Assembly (NCBI RefSeq): GCF_002931555.1
Contig: NZ_PSTZ01000007.1
Span: forward strand, 806,001-870,000
DNA: 64,000 nucleotides
Reading direction: 5' to 3'
From: Pseudoclavibacter sp. RFBB5
GTDB lineage: Bacteria; Actinomycetota; Actinomycetes; Actinomycetales; Microbacteriaceae
The notes below the pieces were generated by a model. It saw nothing but the letters and a program-made list of their open reading frames with translations, ran no database searches and was not told where the DNA came from. How positions within the stretch are numbered: position 1 is the first letter of the stretch; the number at the start of each line of letters is the position of its first letter. Shown here in pieces: positions 15,169 through 24,069 of this stretch. A program made the position numbers and the translations under genes.

Positions 15169-18146
15169 AGGACGCTCCCCATCTCGAAGTTCTCCCGCTC
15201 CCGCTGGCGACGCAGGAACTCGTCCGTCGTCTCCCCCGGGTACTGGTGGATCTCGTTGTTGAAGTTGACAATCCGGTCACCCTGACGAGCGCCCACTGGC
15301 TCCCGCACGGTCGTGGCGACGACGGCACTGAACGATGCGACTTCCTGGGCCTGCGCCGCGACGCGGGACAGCGCCGGAAGGCGCTGCTCCATGCCACCGG
15401 CGTAGTCCTCGATGAGCGCGTTACCCGAGTAGCTCGTGTAACCGCGTCCCGAGAACCGCCCCCGCTTGGCGGGCGACTGCGGGAAGAACCCACCGATGAA
15501 GTCCATGACGCCACCGATTGACTCGGTGATGCCGGGGAACATCGCCTCGACGCCATCGAGCAGGCCCTGGATGAGGGCCTTGCCCGAGTCGACGAGCCAG
15601 TCGCCGATGCCAGCGAAGAAGCCCATGATCTGGTCAGGGAGCGCCTGCAGGAAGTTGACCGCTCGACCGATGTTGACTTCGATCTCGCGGACGAACATCG
15701 TCACGCCCTGCACCATGTCGGTCCAGAGCTTGATGAAGAACAGCTTGATGCCGCCCCAGACCGCGTTCCAGACCGAGGAGATCGCGTTGACGACGTTCGT
15801 GATGATGGTCTGCACCATCGTCACGTAGGCCGTGACAGCGGCGACGAGGAACGTCCAGATGCCGACGAAGAACGACGAGATGCCGCCCCACACCGTGTTC
15901 CAGACGGTCGTGATCACCGTGAGGACCGTCGAGATGATGGCCTGCACGATCGCGATGTAGGTGGTGACCGCGAACACGATCAGGCCCCACACGAACTGGA
16001 AGGCTGCGACGAGCCCGTTCCACACGAAGTTCCACGCCGTCACGATGGCCCCGAGGACCGTCGTGATGATCGTCATGACGATGTTGATGTACGTCGTCAC
16101 GGCGAACACGATCGCCTGCCACACGAACTGCGCGACGGCGACGATCCCATTCCAGATCCCGGTGAAGAACTCCCCGAGGGCGGTGAACACGGTCGTCGCG
16201 ACGGCCACGATGTTCGCCCACGCCTCGCCGAGGAAGCGACTGAACTCGGTCCAGATCGCCTGCCCCAGCTCGGTCTGCGTGAAGAACCACACGATGGCGG
16301 CCACGAGGGCCACCACAGCGGCGATGATGAGGCCGATGGGGTTGGCGGTCATCGCGGCGTTCATGAGCCACTGGGCAGCCGCTGCGGCCCTCGTAGCAAC
16401 CGCCGAAGCGACCGTGGCGACCCGCTGAGCGACGAGAGCAGCGGTGTTCCGAGCTGTCGCCAGGAATCCGCCGGTCTGCGCCGCCGTGTTGGTCGCCGTG
16501 GCGCCCGTGTTCGCGACGGTCGCCGCGGTGACGGCCGTGCGCGAGCGGGCGAGCTGCCAGTCGATGATCGCGCGAGACAGACCCAGCGTGTTGCTCGCGA
16601 GGAGCACCGGAGCCTGCGCGACCTGCGCGGCCGTGACCGCCTGAGAGGCGACCCGCCATGCCACGAAGCCCGCGACAATAGCCGGCATCCAGGCAACGAT
16701 CGTCTCCGCGTTGTCCGCGAGGAACGAGAGCCCTGAGGCGAGGATGCTGATGCCGCCCGAAGCGAGCGTCACCAGTCCCCCGCCGAGCTCCGGCAGCTGC
16801 GCCGTGAAGGAGGAGACTGCCGGCATGAGTTCCTGCACGCTCGTGCCGATGCTGCCGAAGGCGGGACCGAACGAGCCGAGCGAGGACGTGAAGCCGGAGA
16901 AGCTCGAGAAGTCGAGCCCCGCGGTGGCGTCCACGACCTGGCGCACGACGAACGCGACGCGCTCCATGAAGCCCGGGAAGCCCGAGCTGGTCACGTCGCC
17001 GTCGTTCGCCACCCATGCGGCGCGGAACGCGGTGATGCCGCCCCGCAGTTCCTCGAACACGGTGCGAGACACGAAGGCCAGGCGCTCCATGAAGCCGGGG
17101 AACCCGGACGACGTGACGTCGCCATCGAAGGCGGTCCACGACGCCGAGAATGCGGTGATGCCGCCGCGCAGCTCTGTGAGCGTGTCCGCGGTGAACTTGC
17201 CGAAGATCACGCCGAGCTCGGCGGCCTTGGGCGTGAGGGTGTCGAGGATGCTCGTGAAGTCACCCATGAGGGGCTTCAGCTGCGAGAAGAACCCGCCGCC
17301 TTCGCCGCCTGCGTCGAGGAACGCGGCACCGACTCGGCCGACTGCGGCGAGCACGTTCTGCCAAGCGCCGATGAACGACGTCTGGCCCATGATGCCGGCG
17401 GCGCCACCGATGTTCTTGTTGATGGCGTTGAGGAACATCTCCGAGGAGATGGCACCCTCGGAGGCCATCTTCTTGACCTCTTCAGCCGTGGTGCCGGCTT
17501 CCTCCGCGAGGTACTGGTAGATCGGGATGCCGCGGTCGGCGAGCTGGTTGAGATCGTCCGTGTAGGCCTTCTGCGAGGTCTGCACCTTGCCGAAGATGGA
17601 GCCCATGTCGGAGAACCCGACGCCGGCCACTGCGGCTGCGTCGCCGACGGACTTGAGGTAGGTGGTGAGCTGCTCGCCGGGCTTGACGCCGGCGGCGACT
17701 GCGGATGCGGCGGCGCCTGCTGCGTCGCCGAGTCCGAAGGCGGTCCCCTTGACGGAGGCGAGCGCGCTGTCCATGACGTTCTGCACGGACGTCGCGTCGT
17801 GGCCGAGGGCGCTGAGCTTGGACCTCGCGGTGTCGATGCCGACGAGTCGCTGGAAGCCGAGCGCGGCCGTGATACCGCCTGCAGCGGTGACGACGCCAGC
17901 GATGGGCGTGGCCAGGGAGGCGATGGAGCTGCCGATGCTCTTGACGGTGCCGGCGACGCTGGCGGCAGCCGACTTGAAGCCTGAGGCGAATCCGGATCCT
18001 GCCCCGGTGCCTGCCTTGGTGAAGCCGGTCTTCGCGGTCGCCGTTGCGGCGGTCGCGGTGGAGTTGACCTCGTCCACGGTCTTCTTGCGGAAGCCGGGGA
18101 AGACTGGGCTGATGGGAATGTGGCCGGAGCCGAGCTTCGTTGACAC
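15165..18146 (-). CDS. Tail tape measure protein, 993 aa
   Basis: The longest phage structural gene after the helicase region. Rich in Ala, Gly, Val and Thr, with a coiled-coil N-terminal half (FRKKTVDEVNSTATAATATA), repeated hydrophobic and Trp-containing segments at about 560-800 (many W-N and F-V-W repeats), and the C-terminal phrase FPQSPAKRGRFSG that many tape measure proteins share. It sets tail length and forms the channel at DNA ejection. GTG start at 18146. At about 0.15 nm per residue a tail near 150 nm would be expected (rule of thumb). Confidence 0.93.
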   Translation of the reverse strand: MSTKLGSGHIPISPVFPGFRKKTVDEVNSTATAATATAKTGFTKAGTGAGSGFASGFKSAAASVAGTVKSIGSSIASLATPIAGVVTAAGGITAALGFQRLVGIDTARSKLSALGHDATSVQNVMDSALASVKGTAFGLGDAAGAAASAVAAGVKPGEQLTTYLKSVGDAAAVAGVGFSDMGSIFGKVQTSQKAYTDDLNQLADRGIPIYQYLAEEAGTTAEEVKKMASEGAISSEMFLNAINKNIGGAAGIMGQTSFIGAWQNVLAAVGRVGAAFLDAGGEGGGFFSQLKPLMGDFTSILDTLTPKAAELGVIFGKFTADTLTELRGGITAFSASWTAFDGDVTSSGFPGFMERLAFVSRTVFEELRGGITAFRAAWVANDGDVTSSGFPGFMERVAFVVRQVVDATAGLDFSSFSGFTSSLGSFGPAFGSIGTSVQELMPAVSSFTAQLPELGGGLVTLASGGISILASGLSFLADNAETIVAWMPAIVAGFVAWRVASQAVTAAQVAQAPVLLASNTLGLSRAIIDWQLARSRTAVTAATVANTGATATNTAAQTGGFLATARNTAALVAQRVATVASAVATRAAAAAQWLMNAAMTANPIGLIIAAVVALVAAIVWFFTQTELGQAIWTEFSRFLGEAWANIVAVATTVFTALGEFFTGIWNGIVAVAQFVWQAIVFAVTTYINIVMTIITTVLGAIVTAWNFVWNGLVAAFQFVWGLIVFAVTTYIAIVQAIISTVLTVITTVWNTVWGGISSFFVGIWTFLVAAVTAYVTMVQTIITNVVNAISSVWNAVWGGIKLFFIKLWTDMVQGVTMFVREIEVNIGRAVNFLQALPDQIMGFFAGIGDWLVDSGKALIQGLLDGVEAMFPGITESIGGVMDFIGGFFPQSPAKRGRFSGRGYTSYSGNALIEDYAGGMEQRLPALSRVAAQAQEVASFSAVVATTVREPVGARQGDRIVNFNNEIHQYPGETTDEFLRRQRERENFEMGSVL

Positions 18147-18161
18147 CGGCCACCCCCGTCG

Positions 18162-18949
18162 CTAGTCGAAGGCAGACATCTCGGCGAGCTGCTCGGCCAT
18201 GAGATTCCGGTCCGCTTCAGTGACCTGCCCGCGTTCCCACGGCAGCGGCAGTTGCACCGGTGCCGCTCCCTTGGGACGCATGGAGTTGAGCGTTGCTTCG
18301 GCGTGCATGGCCGCGACGAACTCGCCGTAGGTGATCGGGAATGACCACCCGGCGAGCGCGGCTTGGTAGTGCGAGCCGAATTCGTGCTGGAGGCGACGTG
18401 TGTGACCTACCGCCTCGCCCCAGGTGACCGTCTTGCCGAAGTCGGCGACGGAGATCCCGAGGCGAGCGCGGAAGTCATACGTGAGGGCGTCGCGGTGCTC
18501 CTCTAGCTCTCCGAGGAGCCATCGGATTCCCCCAGCGAGGTTCCTGCGACCTTCTGCCAGAGCTCGAAGTAGCGGCCAGCGAATGCCATGACCGCGATGA
18601 CGCCCTGCTCCTGGAGGATTGGCACTTCGTCCTTCTGGCCCAGGAACTCCAAGACGGCCATCATCTGGTCGTCGGAGCCCTCGCCGGCCTCCATGATCTC
18701 GGTGAGCTTCGAGTACGGGACGTCGAGCGAGGTCTTGAGGATGAAGCCGGACGGGAACTTCGCCGCGAGCGACTTCTCCACGAGCAGGAACTTCGGCTTC
18801 AGCTCCGAGCGGAGGCGCTCGACTGCTTCTTCCTCGGCCTCTTCGGTCCAGTTGTCGAAGTCAAGGTCTGTGAGTTCGATCTCGGCGACGGGCTCGGGAG
18901 CTGCCTTCGCGGCGGGGCGGCGGGTTGCGGTCTTGCGTGTGGTCGTCAT
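18162..18949 (-). CDS. GT tail assembly chaperone, made by -1 frameshift
   Basis: Joins 18949-18527 to 18527-18162 through the slippery heptamer G GGG GAA (18533-18527). In frame 0 the upstream product stops at 18503; after the slip translation continues as IRWLLGELEEHRDALTYDFR and ends ...LAEMSAFD at TAG 18164-18162. The fused product has 262 aa. The T part carries helical, charged segments typical of lambda-like GT and ends 15 bp before the tape measure start. The chaperone pair coats the tape measure protein during tail assembly. Confidence 0.85.
18503..18949 (-). CDS. G tail assembly chaperone (unshifted product), 148 aa
   Basis: Frame-0 product of the frameshift gene. Basic, Ala/Thr-rich N-terminus (MTTTRKTATRRPAAKAAPEP), acidic middle (WTEEAEEEAVERLRSELKPK) and short Ser-rich tail. 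It is made in excess over the GT form. Gene order major tail protein - G/GT - tape measure supports the call. Confidence 0.85.
   Translation of the reverse strand: MTTTRKTATRRPAAKAAPEPVAEIELTDLDFDNWTEEAEEEAVERLRSELKPKFLLVEKSLAAKFPSGFILKTSLDVPYSKLTEIMEAGEGSDDQMMAVLEFLGQKDEVPILQEQGVIAVMAFAGRYFELWQKVAGTSLGESDGSSES
18527..18533 (-). promoter_or_regulatory. Programmed -1 ribosomal frameshift site GGGGGAA
   Basis: Fits X-XXY-YYZ with the zero-frame codons GGG GAA, which re-pair as GGG GGA after a one-base slip. It lies eight codons before the zero-frame stop of the G product, and the -1 frame is open and phage-like behind it. Confidence 0.85.
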
Positions 18950-19038
18950 GGCGACTGCCTTTCATGGGTGGTGATGGAGTCATGGGTGTGGGTGGTGCGC
19001 CGGCCGGAGTGACCCATGAACACTCCGGCCGGCGGTCT

Positions 19039-19893
19039 CTAGCCCCCGCGCGTATACGGGAACGTGGCAGAGCTCGTGGAGCCCTTCAGAACCTGGATGG
19101 GGGCGGATCCGGCGGTGCCCGCGGGGACGACTGCCTTGATCTGAGTCGCGGAGTCGATCACGTAGTTCGCCGCGGGGATCGTGCCGAAGCGCACTCCCGT
19201 GACGGCCGCGAAGCCGGTGCCGGTGATCGTGACCGTGTCGCCCGCAACCGCAGCGCCGGGGGTGGCCGCGCTGATCGTGGGCGGCGGGTTAGTGACGACG
19301 TACTCGGGGTAGATGAACCATTCCGCGAAGAAGTGGTCCTCGAACCACTCGTGAGGCTCCCACTGCAGGGTCGCGATCCACCCTCGGTTCGAGCCCTTCT
19401 CGGCCTTGTCACGCTCGAGCTCGGAGATGAAGAACACTCCGTTGTTGCGCTCGAGGAGACCTCGGCGCTGACCCTCGATCGGCTTGTAGACCGTCTCGGC
19501 GTAGCCCAGGTACCGCTTGGCGGTGACGAGCTCGCCGACAAGGATGCGGCCGTGCTCGTCGGCGGTCTTGCCACGGATGAACTCGCGGACGATGGGGTCG
19601 GTCTGCGCGAGCCCGACCTTGAGCGTCAGGACGTCCTCGCCGTTGAGCGAGTAGCCGCGCTGGAAGAACTCGACCTTGTCGCCGGCCTCGCCGCCCTGCT
19701 CGAAGCCCTCGTCGGACTTGAAGAGGCCGAGCTTGCGGTACGCGGGGTAGTTGTCCTTCAGCTTGAAGATGCGCTGACCGCCGTCTTCAGATGTGATGAC
19801 GTTCTCCTCGGCGAGCGGCGCAAAGCCGAAGGAACCGCCGATCGGGATGGCGACGGCTGCGAGGGTGTTGCCCTGCTCGTCTGGTTCGTACAT
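19039..19893 (-). CDS. Major tail protein with C-terminal IPT/TIG Ig-like domain
   Basis: ATG 19893 follows AAGGAGC. The first 200 residues are the tube-forming part (ends EWFIYPEYV); the last 80 residues form an Ig-like IPT domain with the hallmark ISAATPGAAVAGDTVTITG, GTGFAAVTGVRFG and PAGTAGSAPIQVL. Ig-like add-ons decorate tail tubes and may help weak surface binding. Position before the G/GT genes is canonical. Confidence 0.88.
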   Translation of the reverse strand: MYEPDEQGNTLAAVAIPIGGSFGFAPLAEENVITSEDGGQRIFKLKDNYPAYRKLGLFKSDEGFEQGGEAGDKVEFFQRGYSLNGEDVLTLKVGLAQTDPIVREFIRGKTADEHGRILVGELVTAKRYLGYAETVYKPIEGQRRGLLERNNGVFFISELERDKAEKGSNRGWIATLQWEPHEWFEDHFFAEWFIYPEYVVTNPPPTISAATPGAAVAGDTVTITGTGFAAVTGVRFGTIPAANYVIDSATQIKAVVPAGTAGSAPIQVLKGSTSSATFPYTRGG

Positions 19894-19954
19894 GAGGTGC
19901 TCCTTAACGAAGAAAGCCACCTCAGTGGGTGGCGAGAGGTGGTGGTGATTTGGG

Positions 19955-20353
19955 TCAGGTCGACCCGACGACGGTGTAGCCGACGGTGAAGTAGCAGCGA
20001 GCGCGGTCCTGCGTTTCGGCCACGCGTTCGGGGCCGATGATGTCGTCGTCGTCGATGGACGTGATCGGCCCGTCGAGGAACGGGAGGTAGGGGTCAGAGA
20101 AGATCCCGAGAGCGAGACGCGCGAGGTCGCCAGCTGGCTTGTCGTTCGATCGTGTGCCGGCGATGACCGTGAAGCCCACTCTTCGTTCGAAGCTGAGCGG
20201 CGGAGTCTTGATGCCGGAGAAGTCCTGGATGACGATCAGCCCGTCCGGGAGCTCGCCGCCTGGGAACTTGTTGCCGAGCATCACTCCCGGCAGCTGGGAG
20301 CGCCCGTAGTCGGCGAGCCAGAGCTCGAGGTCGGGCGGGGTGACCCTAGCCAC
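19955..20353 (-). CDS. Tail terminator-like protein, 132 aa
   Basis: GTG start at 20353, overlapping the preceding gene by 8 bp. The protein starts MARVTPPDLELWLADYGRSQ and has the size and place, between the gp10-like protein and the major tail protein, of tail terminator/completion proteins (lambda gpU class). No diagnostic motif. Confidence 0.7.
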   Translation of the reverse strand: MARVTPPDLELWLADYGRSQLPGVMLGNKFPGGELPDGLIVIQDFSGIKTPPLSFERRVGFTVIAGTRSNDKPAGDLARLALGIFSDPYLPFLDGPITSIDDDDIIGPERVAETQDRARCYFTVGYTVVGST

Positions 20354-20633
20354 GAGCTGACCGGATGAGGCCGCGGGCCATGGGCGCGTCCTGCGACTCG
20401 ATGACGATCGCGGCTGGGTCGTCGGACACGACGGCGAACTCCGATCGGTCGTCGCGGGACGTTTTCACGACGTGGATGCTCTCGACGTAGTCGCCGGTGT
20501 CGACGGGCGCGACGGCCCGCACGTTGTCGGCGACGCGATCGGCAGCGTCACGCGTCAGGGCGGTGACCTCGGGCGAGTGCGCGACGACTTGGAAGAACGA
20601 CTCGTCGAACTCGAAGTCGCGGACGAGCGCCAT
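20346..20633 (-). CDS. HK97 gp10-like head-tail joining protein, 95 aa
   Basis: Starts MALVRDFEFDESFFQVVAHS; contains VRAVAPVDTGDYVESIHVVK, the APVDTG phrase that marks HK97 gp10-type proteins. It helps join the completed head to the tail. ATG 20633 overlaps the stop of the previous gene by one base. Confidence 0.82.
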   Translation of the reverse strand: MALVRDFEFDESFFQVVAHSPEVTALTRDAADRVADNVRAVAPVDTGDYVESIHVVKTSRDDRSEFAVVSDDPAAIVIESQDAPMARGLIRSARG

Positions 20634-20974
20634 CAGCCGAGGTCCTCTCGGAGCGTCACGAACGTGCCCGGCGTCCACCCGGTGAAGGGGTTCTTCGGCA
20701 CGTCGGGGAAGCCGACAACGTGCCAGAGCCGAGGTCCCTGTCGAATTCGATCGCCGCGCTTCACGTCCGCGTGCGGATCGGTGAGCACGAGGAGGGACGT
20801 GGACAGGGTCTGCTCGCGGCCGACCGTCACGGTGTCCGTGGAGCCCTGGGAATCGAAGTAGCCGGCGAAGGTCGCCGTCTCCGGGTCGTCCCAGGTCTCG
20901 GCTGTGTCGTCGGGGTTGTAGGCGTCAGGGATGAGCCGAGCGCGCTCGCGCACGAACTCGTCGGTGAACTCCAT
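20633..20974 (-). CDS. Head-tail connector (stopper-like), 113 aa
   Basis: Small beta-rich protein with RGDRIRQGPRLWHVVGFPDV, typical of head closure proteins that plug the connector after packaging. ATG overlaps the preceding stop. Part of the four-gene connector block. Confidence 0.7.
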   Translation of the reverse strand: MEFTDEFVRERARLIPDAYNPDDTAETWDDPETATFAGYFDSQGSTDTVTVGREQTLSTSLLVLTDPHADVKRGDRIRQGPRLWHVVGFPDVPKNPFTGWTPGTFVTLREDLG

Positions 20975-21336
20975 CAGCTGTACTCCTCATCTGGCCAGAC
21001 GTGCTTGAAAGGCCGCGCCTTCGGGAAGTTCCCCTCGGGATGGCCTGCGCTGTCGCCCAAGCCGACCAGTGAACGCAGCGAGTCGCGATCTTCCTTGGTG
21101 AAGGCCGACTGCACGTCCCGGTATGAGACGCGCGCCGTCGCCACACCCTGTGAGGAGATGTGACGGCTCCCCCGAGTCGGGAGCAGCTCGCGAGCCACGG
21201 CCCTGAGGATCGCGACGGCGTCCTTCGCCGGTTCCCCTTCGAGTCGATCGACGCCGGGGGCGATGGAGCGAGCCGCGACGAGGACGCGGCGAGCCGTGTC
21301 CTCATCGACGCCCGTGAGCTGCGCGTAGGTGATCAC
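20974..21336 (-). CDS. Head-tail adaptor (gp6-like), 120 aa
   Basis: Helical N-terminal half with DEDTARRVLVAARSIAPGVD and AKDAVAILRAVARELLPTRG, the helix-bundle style of HK97 gp6/SPP1 gp15 adaptors that dock under the portal. Position directly after the capsid genes fits. Confidence 0.7.
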   Translation of the reverse strand: MITYAQLTGVDEDTARRVLVAARSIAPGVDRLEGEPAKDAVAILRAVARELLPTRGSRHISSQGVATARVSYRDVQSAFTKEDRDSLRSLVGLGDSAGHPEGNFPKARPFKHVWPDEEYS

Positions 21337-21352
21337 TCCATCGCCCCTTCCG

Positions 21353-21613
21353 TCACTTCGCCGGCGGGGCGGCTGCCTTCGCAGCTGCCTCGGCTTCGGC
21401 CGCCTCGCGAGCGGCTCGGGCCTCGTCCGTCTCGGCGGGTTCGTCGATCGTGACCGTCTTGACGAGCTCGAGCGCCTTCAGGCGCTTCAGCTCATCGGCT
21501 GGCACTCCGGAAGGCAGGTACTTGCCCTTCTTGAAGTAGGCCTCGCCGCCGGGTGCGCCGGGCACCTTGACGACGATCATGGTCGCGACGACCTGGTTGC
21601 GCTGCTTGGCCAT
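21353..21613 (-). CDS. Small protein between capsid and connector genes, 86 aa
   Basis: Begins MAKQRNQVVATMIVVKVPGA; middle has KYLPSGVPADELKRLKALEL; the tail is Ala/Glu-rich and probably disordered. Overlaps the major capsid stop by one base. Similar small genes at this place in actinophages have unknown roles, maybe head decoration or assembly. Confidence 0.68.
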   Translation of the reverse strand: MAKQRNQVVATMIVVKVPGAPGGEAYFKKGKYLPSGVPADELKRLKALELVKTVTIDEPAETDEARAAREAAEAEAAAKAAAPPAK

Positions 21614-22533
21614 CAGAGCCCCGTTCCGGTGATGACGCGACCTGCGCCCGGGTCGGTGACGACCGGGACGGTGACGCGGCGAGCGCGAAGCAGGTAGCTG
21701 TCGGTCTCTTCCTTGCGGATCGACTTCGTCTCGATGCCCGCGAAGGCCTTCGAGTAGCCGGGGCCGCCGAGGTCCTCGTCGGCCATGCCGCCGAGCTCCG
21801 CCGTGTCCACGAGCAGCGGTGCTGCCGTGGGGACGTTCGGCGACCGGAGCCACGTCATGTCCAGGACGGTGGGCCATGCGCCCGTGATGAGCGGGTTCGC
21901 AGCCTCGCGCGGGAGGAGGCCCGCCTTGAGGAACTGCGACATGACCTTGGCGTACGCAGTGGGCGTGAGCACGATCGTGTCCAGCGAGCGCCCCTCGCCG
22001 TCTTCCTCGGCCGCCGCCTTGGCGAGTTCGATGTCGAGCACGATGGCGTCGACCGACGTCCACGCAGCGCTCGCTGCGAGGGTGCTGGTGACCTTCGACG
22101 CGATGACGCCGAGCGCCGCCGAGTCGACGAACTTCACCATGCGGTTGACGACCTGGACGAGGCTCTTGTTCAGGACGTCGATGCCGCGACGCTTGATCGA
22201 CTCGTCGGTGATGGGCGTGTCACGGCCCCACTTGTCGACTCGAGCGGCGGAGAGGTCGCCGACGTTGGTCTGCGAGCGCGGGTACTCGCCGCCAGGCGCG
22301 ATCGACTCGGGGTCGTCGTCAGAGAACACCGGGTCGCCGTTCTCGTACAGCACGGCGCCGCCGACGGAACGGTAGCGCCCGGTGAGAAGCGCATCCGAGA
22401 TGAACTTCTGCGCGGCGAGGGTGCGAACCCGGCGCGCGATTGCGGCCTGCGAGCCGAGCAGCTGGTGGATCTGCTCGGCACTCAGGTCCTCCGTACCGAG
22501 CAGCGCCGGTACGGGGTAGGTCAGTGAGGTCAT
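21613..22533 (-). CDS. Major capsid protein, 306 aa
   Basis: ATG 22533 with AACGAGGAA upstream; the longer open frame is not used. Phrases such as QTNVGDLSAARVDKWGRDTP, ESIKRRGIDVLNKSLVQVVN and LDTIVLTPTAYAKVMSQFLK fit an HK97-fold capsid subunit of the actinophage type. Located after the decoration protein and protease/scaffold genes, as expected. It forms the icosahedral shell. Confidence 0.88.
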   Translation of the reverse strand: MTSLTYPVPALLGTEDLSAEQIHQLLGSQAAIARRVRTLAAQKFISDALLTGRYRSVGGAVLYENGDPVFSDDDPESIAPGGEYPRSQTNVGDLSAARVDKWGRDTPITDESIKRRGIDVLNKSLVQVVNRMVKFVDSAALGVIASKVTSTLAASAAWTSVDAIVLDIELAKAAAEEDGEGRSLDTIVLTPTAYAKVMSQFLKAGLLPREAANPLITGAWPTVLDMTWLRSPNVPTAAPLLVDTAELGGMADEDLGGPGYSKAFAGIETKSIRKEETDSYLLRARRVTVPVVTDPGAGRVITGTGL

Positions 22534-22549
22534 TTCCTCGTTCTCCTTG

Positions 22550-22906
22550 TCAGTCGAGGGCGACGTCGACGGGCTGGTCTGCCGCCGTTGCCGCTGTGAT
22601 CGCGATGCCGAAGCCGGAGACGCCCGCGCCGGCGGCCGCGACCTTCCCGGCTGCGGCGGTGATGATGCGGGACCCCGCCGGGATGGCAGCCGATGCGACG
22701 AGCGTCTGAACGCCGCCTCGGAGCACCAGGACGTCGTCGCCGTCCTTCGCGTCGGTCGCTGCGGCGCCGATGACCTTCGCGCTCGCGGCTCCGGCGTGCG
22801 CAACCTCACGCGAGCCGGTGACTTCGAGTACTCGACCGGCGGTGACGTCGGCGCTGGCGGAGAACGTGATGTTCGCGCCCGGGCTGAACTTGTGGATGTG
22901 GCTCAT
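22550..22906 (-). CDS. Capsid decoration / head fibre-type protein, 118 aa
   Basis: Ala/Gly/Val-rich beta protein: NITFSASADVTAGRVLEV and AAIPAGSRIITAAAGKVAAA. This resembles the DUF2190/lambda-D-like head decoration class that stabilises expanded capsids. ATG 22906 overlaps the protease stop by one base. Confidence 0.72.
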   Translation of the reverse strand: MSHIHKFSPGANITFSASADVTAGRVLEVTGSREVAHAGAASAKVIGAAATDAKDGDDVLVLRGGVQTLVASAAIPAGSRIITAAAGKVAAAGAGVSGFGIAITAATAADQPVDVALD

Positions 22907-23364
22907 CAGGCGCCTGCTTCCTCGCCCCACGCCGAGGCGTAGAGCGCTTCGTCGGTGGTCTTGTCGCCCGCCGAGTGGCCGAGCTCAGCGACCGGGATGG
23001 TGTTCTTCGGGAGGGAGTTGAGGAGCGTGGTGATGCCCTGCTCGTCCTTCTCGATGCTCGCGAGCCAGCCGTCGCGTGCGGCCGGCGCGATGCGGCCCTC
23101 CTTGACGGCTTCGTTCACGATGCCTTCGTGCTTGGAGCGGATCTGCTCCTTGCGGGCCTCGCGGCCCTCGGCAGCTGCGCTCTGCAGCTCCGCGAACGCC
23201 GTGGCGTCCACGACGATGGCGCCCTCGGGCACCGCTCGGCTGTCGTTGCTTGCCTGCTCGTCGAGTGCCTCGTCCACGGCAGCGAGGAGCTGCGTGTCGT
23301 CGGCGGCGGCATCGGTTACGCCGAGCCGCTCGCGGAGGCCAGCCTTGAGGTCGTCGTATGCCAC
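22906..23364 (-). CDS. Nested in-frame scaffold protein from an internal start, 152 aa
   Basis: Within the protease gene a strong site AAGGAG (23376-23371) lies exactly 6 nt before an in-frame GTG at 23364, at the border between the protease and scaffold parts. Translation there would give VAYDDLKAGLRERLGV... to the shared stop. This is the lambda C/Nu3 arrangement: free scaffold in excess over the protease fusion. Not proven, but the site is better than many real starts here. Confidence 0.65.
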   Translation of the reverse strand: MAYDDLKAGLRERLGVTDAAADDTQLLAAVDEALDEQASNDSRAVPEGAIVVDATAFAELQSAAAEGREARKEQIRSKHEGIVNEAVKEGRIAPAARDGWLASIEKDEQGITTLLNSLPKNTIPVAELGHSAGDKTTDEALYASAWGEEAGA

Positions 23365-24069
23365 GACGTTCTCCTTTCGGTTGGGGTCACCCGGCTCGGA
23401 CGAGCTCGGGAGTTCAGGTGCCTCGAGGCGAGGGGCTGGTGCGTGCTGCCTGCCGGCATACGCGAAGCCGAGCTTCGAGAGGTCGAAAGCGGCCTGAGCC
23501 GCGGGGGCGTCTGCCCATTCGTCGGCGAGGCCCGCAGTGACGGCTTCCTCGGCCGTGTACCAGGTCTCGGCCTTCATGAGGTCGCGCCAGTGGGTGCGTT
23601 CCTGGCCCGCGCGAGCCGCGTAGGTGTCGGCGATCGAGTCGGAGAGCTTCGAGAGGAGGTCGGCGGTGCCGGCCATCGTCTGGGCGTCACCCTGCGCGAA
23701 GCCCCAGGCGTCGTGAATCATGAGCTGGGAGCCGCGGTTCATCGTGATGTGGTCGCCCGCCATCGCGATGACCGAAGCTGCCGATGCGGCGAGCCCGTCG
23801 ACTGTGACCTCGATGCGTGCCTTGTGGCGGCGCAGCGAGTTCATGATCGTGATGCCGTCCCACGCCGCCCCGCCTGGTGAGTTCAGGTAGAGGTGGATGG
23901 TGTCGACGTCGAGCTCGTCGATCTGGCTCGCGAAGGTCTTGGCACCGACCCCGCCCCCGTACCAGCGCTCGCCGATCTCCTCGTAGATGTAGACGTCAGC
24001 GCTCGAAGGCGCGTCCTCGTCCTGCTCGGCCTTGGCCTGGATGCGGAACCAGCTCTGTGGCTTCCTCAT
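22906..24069 (-). CDS. ClpP-type (S14) head maturation protease with fused scaffold region, 387 aa
   Basis: The N-terminal domain (about 22-195) is a ClpP-like serine protease: HLYLNSPGGAAWDG, then VDGLAASAASVIAMAG with the likely nucleophile Ser96, and QLMIHDAWG with His119. A linker (about 205-235) leads to a helical, charged C-terminal part typical of scaffolds. It digests scaffold and capsid N-termini before expansion. ATG 24069 overlaps the portal stop by 4 bp. Confidence 0.9.
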   Translation of the reverse strand: MRKPQSWFRIQAKAEQDEDAPSSADVYIYEEIGERWYGGGVGAKTFASQIDELDVDTIHLYLNSPGGAAWDGITIMNSLRRHKARIEVTVDGLAASAASVIAMAGDHITMNRGSQLMIHDAWGFAQGDAQTMAGTADLLSKLSDSIADTYAARAGQERTHWRDLMKAETWYTAEEAVTAGLADEWADAPAAQAAFDLSKLGFAYAGRQHAPAPRLEAPELPSSSEPGDPNRKENVVAYDDLKAGLRERLGVTDAAADDTQLLAAVDEALDEQASNDSRAVPEGAIVVDATAFAELQSAAAEGREARKEQIRSKHEGIVNEAVKEGRIAPAARDGWLASIEKDEQGITTLLNSLPKNTIPVAELGHSAGDKTTDEALYASAWGEEAGA

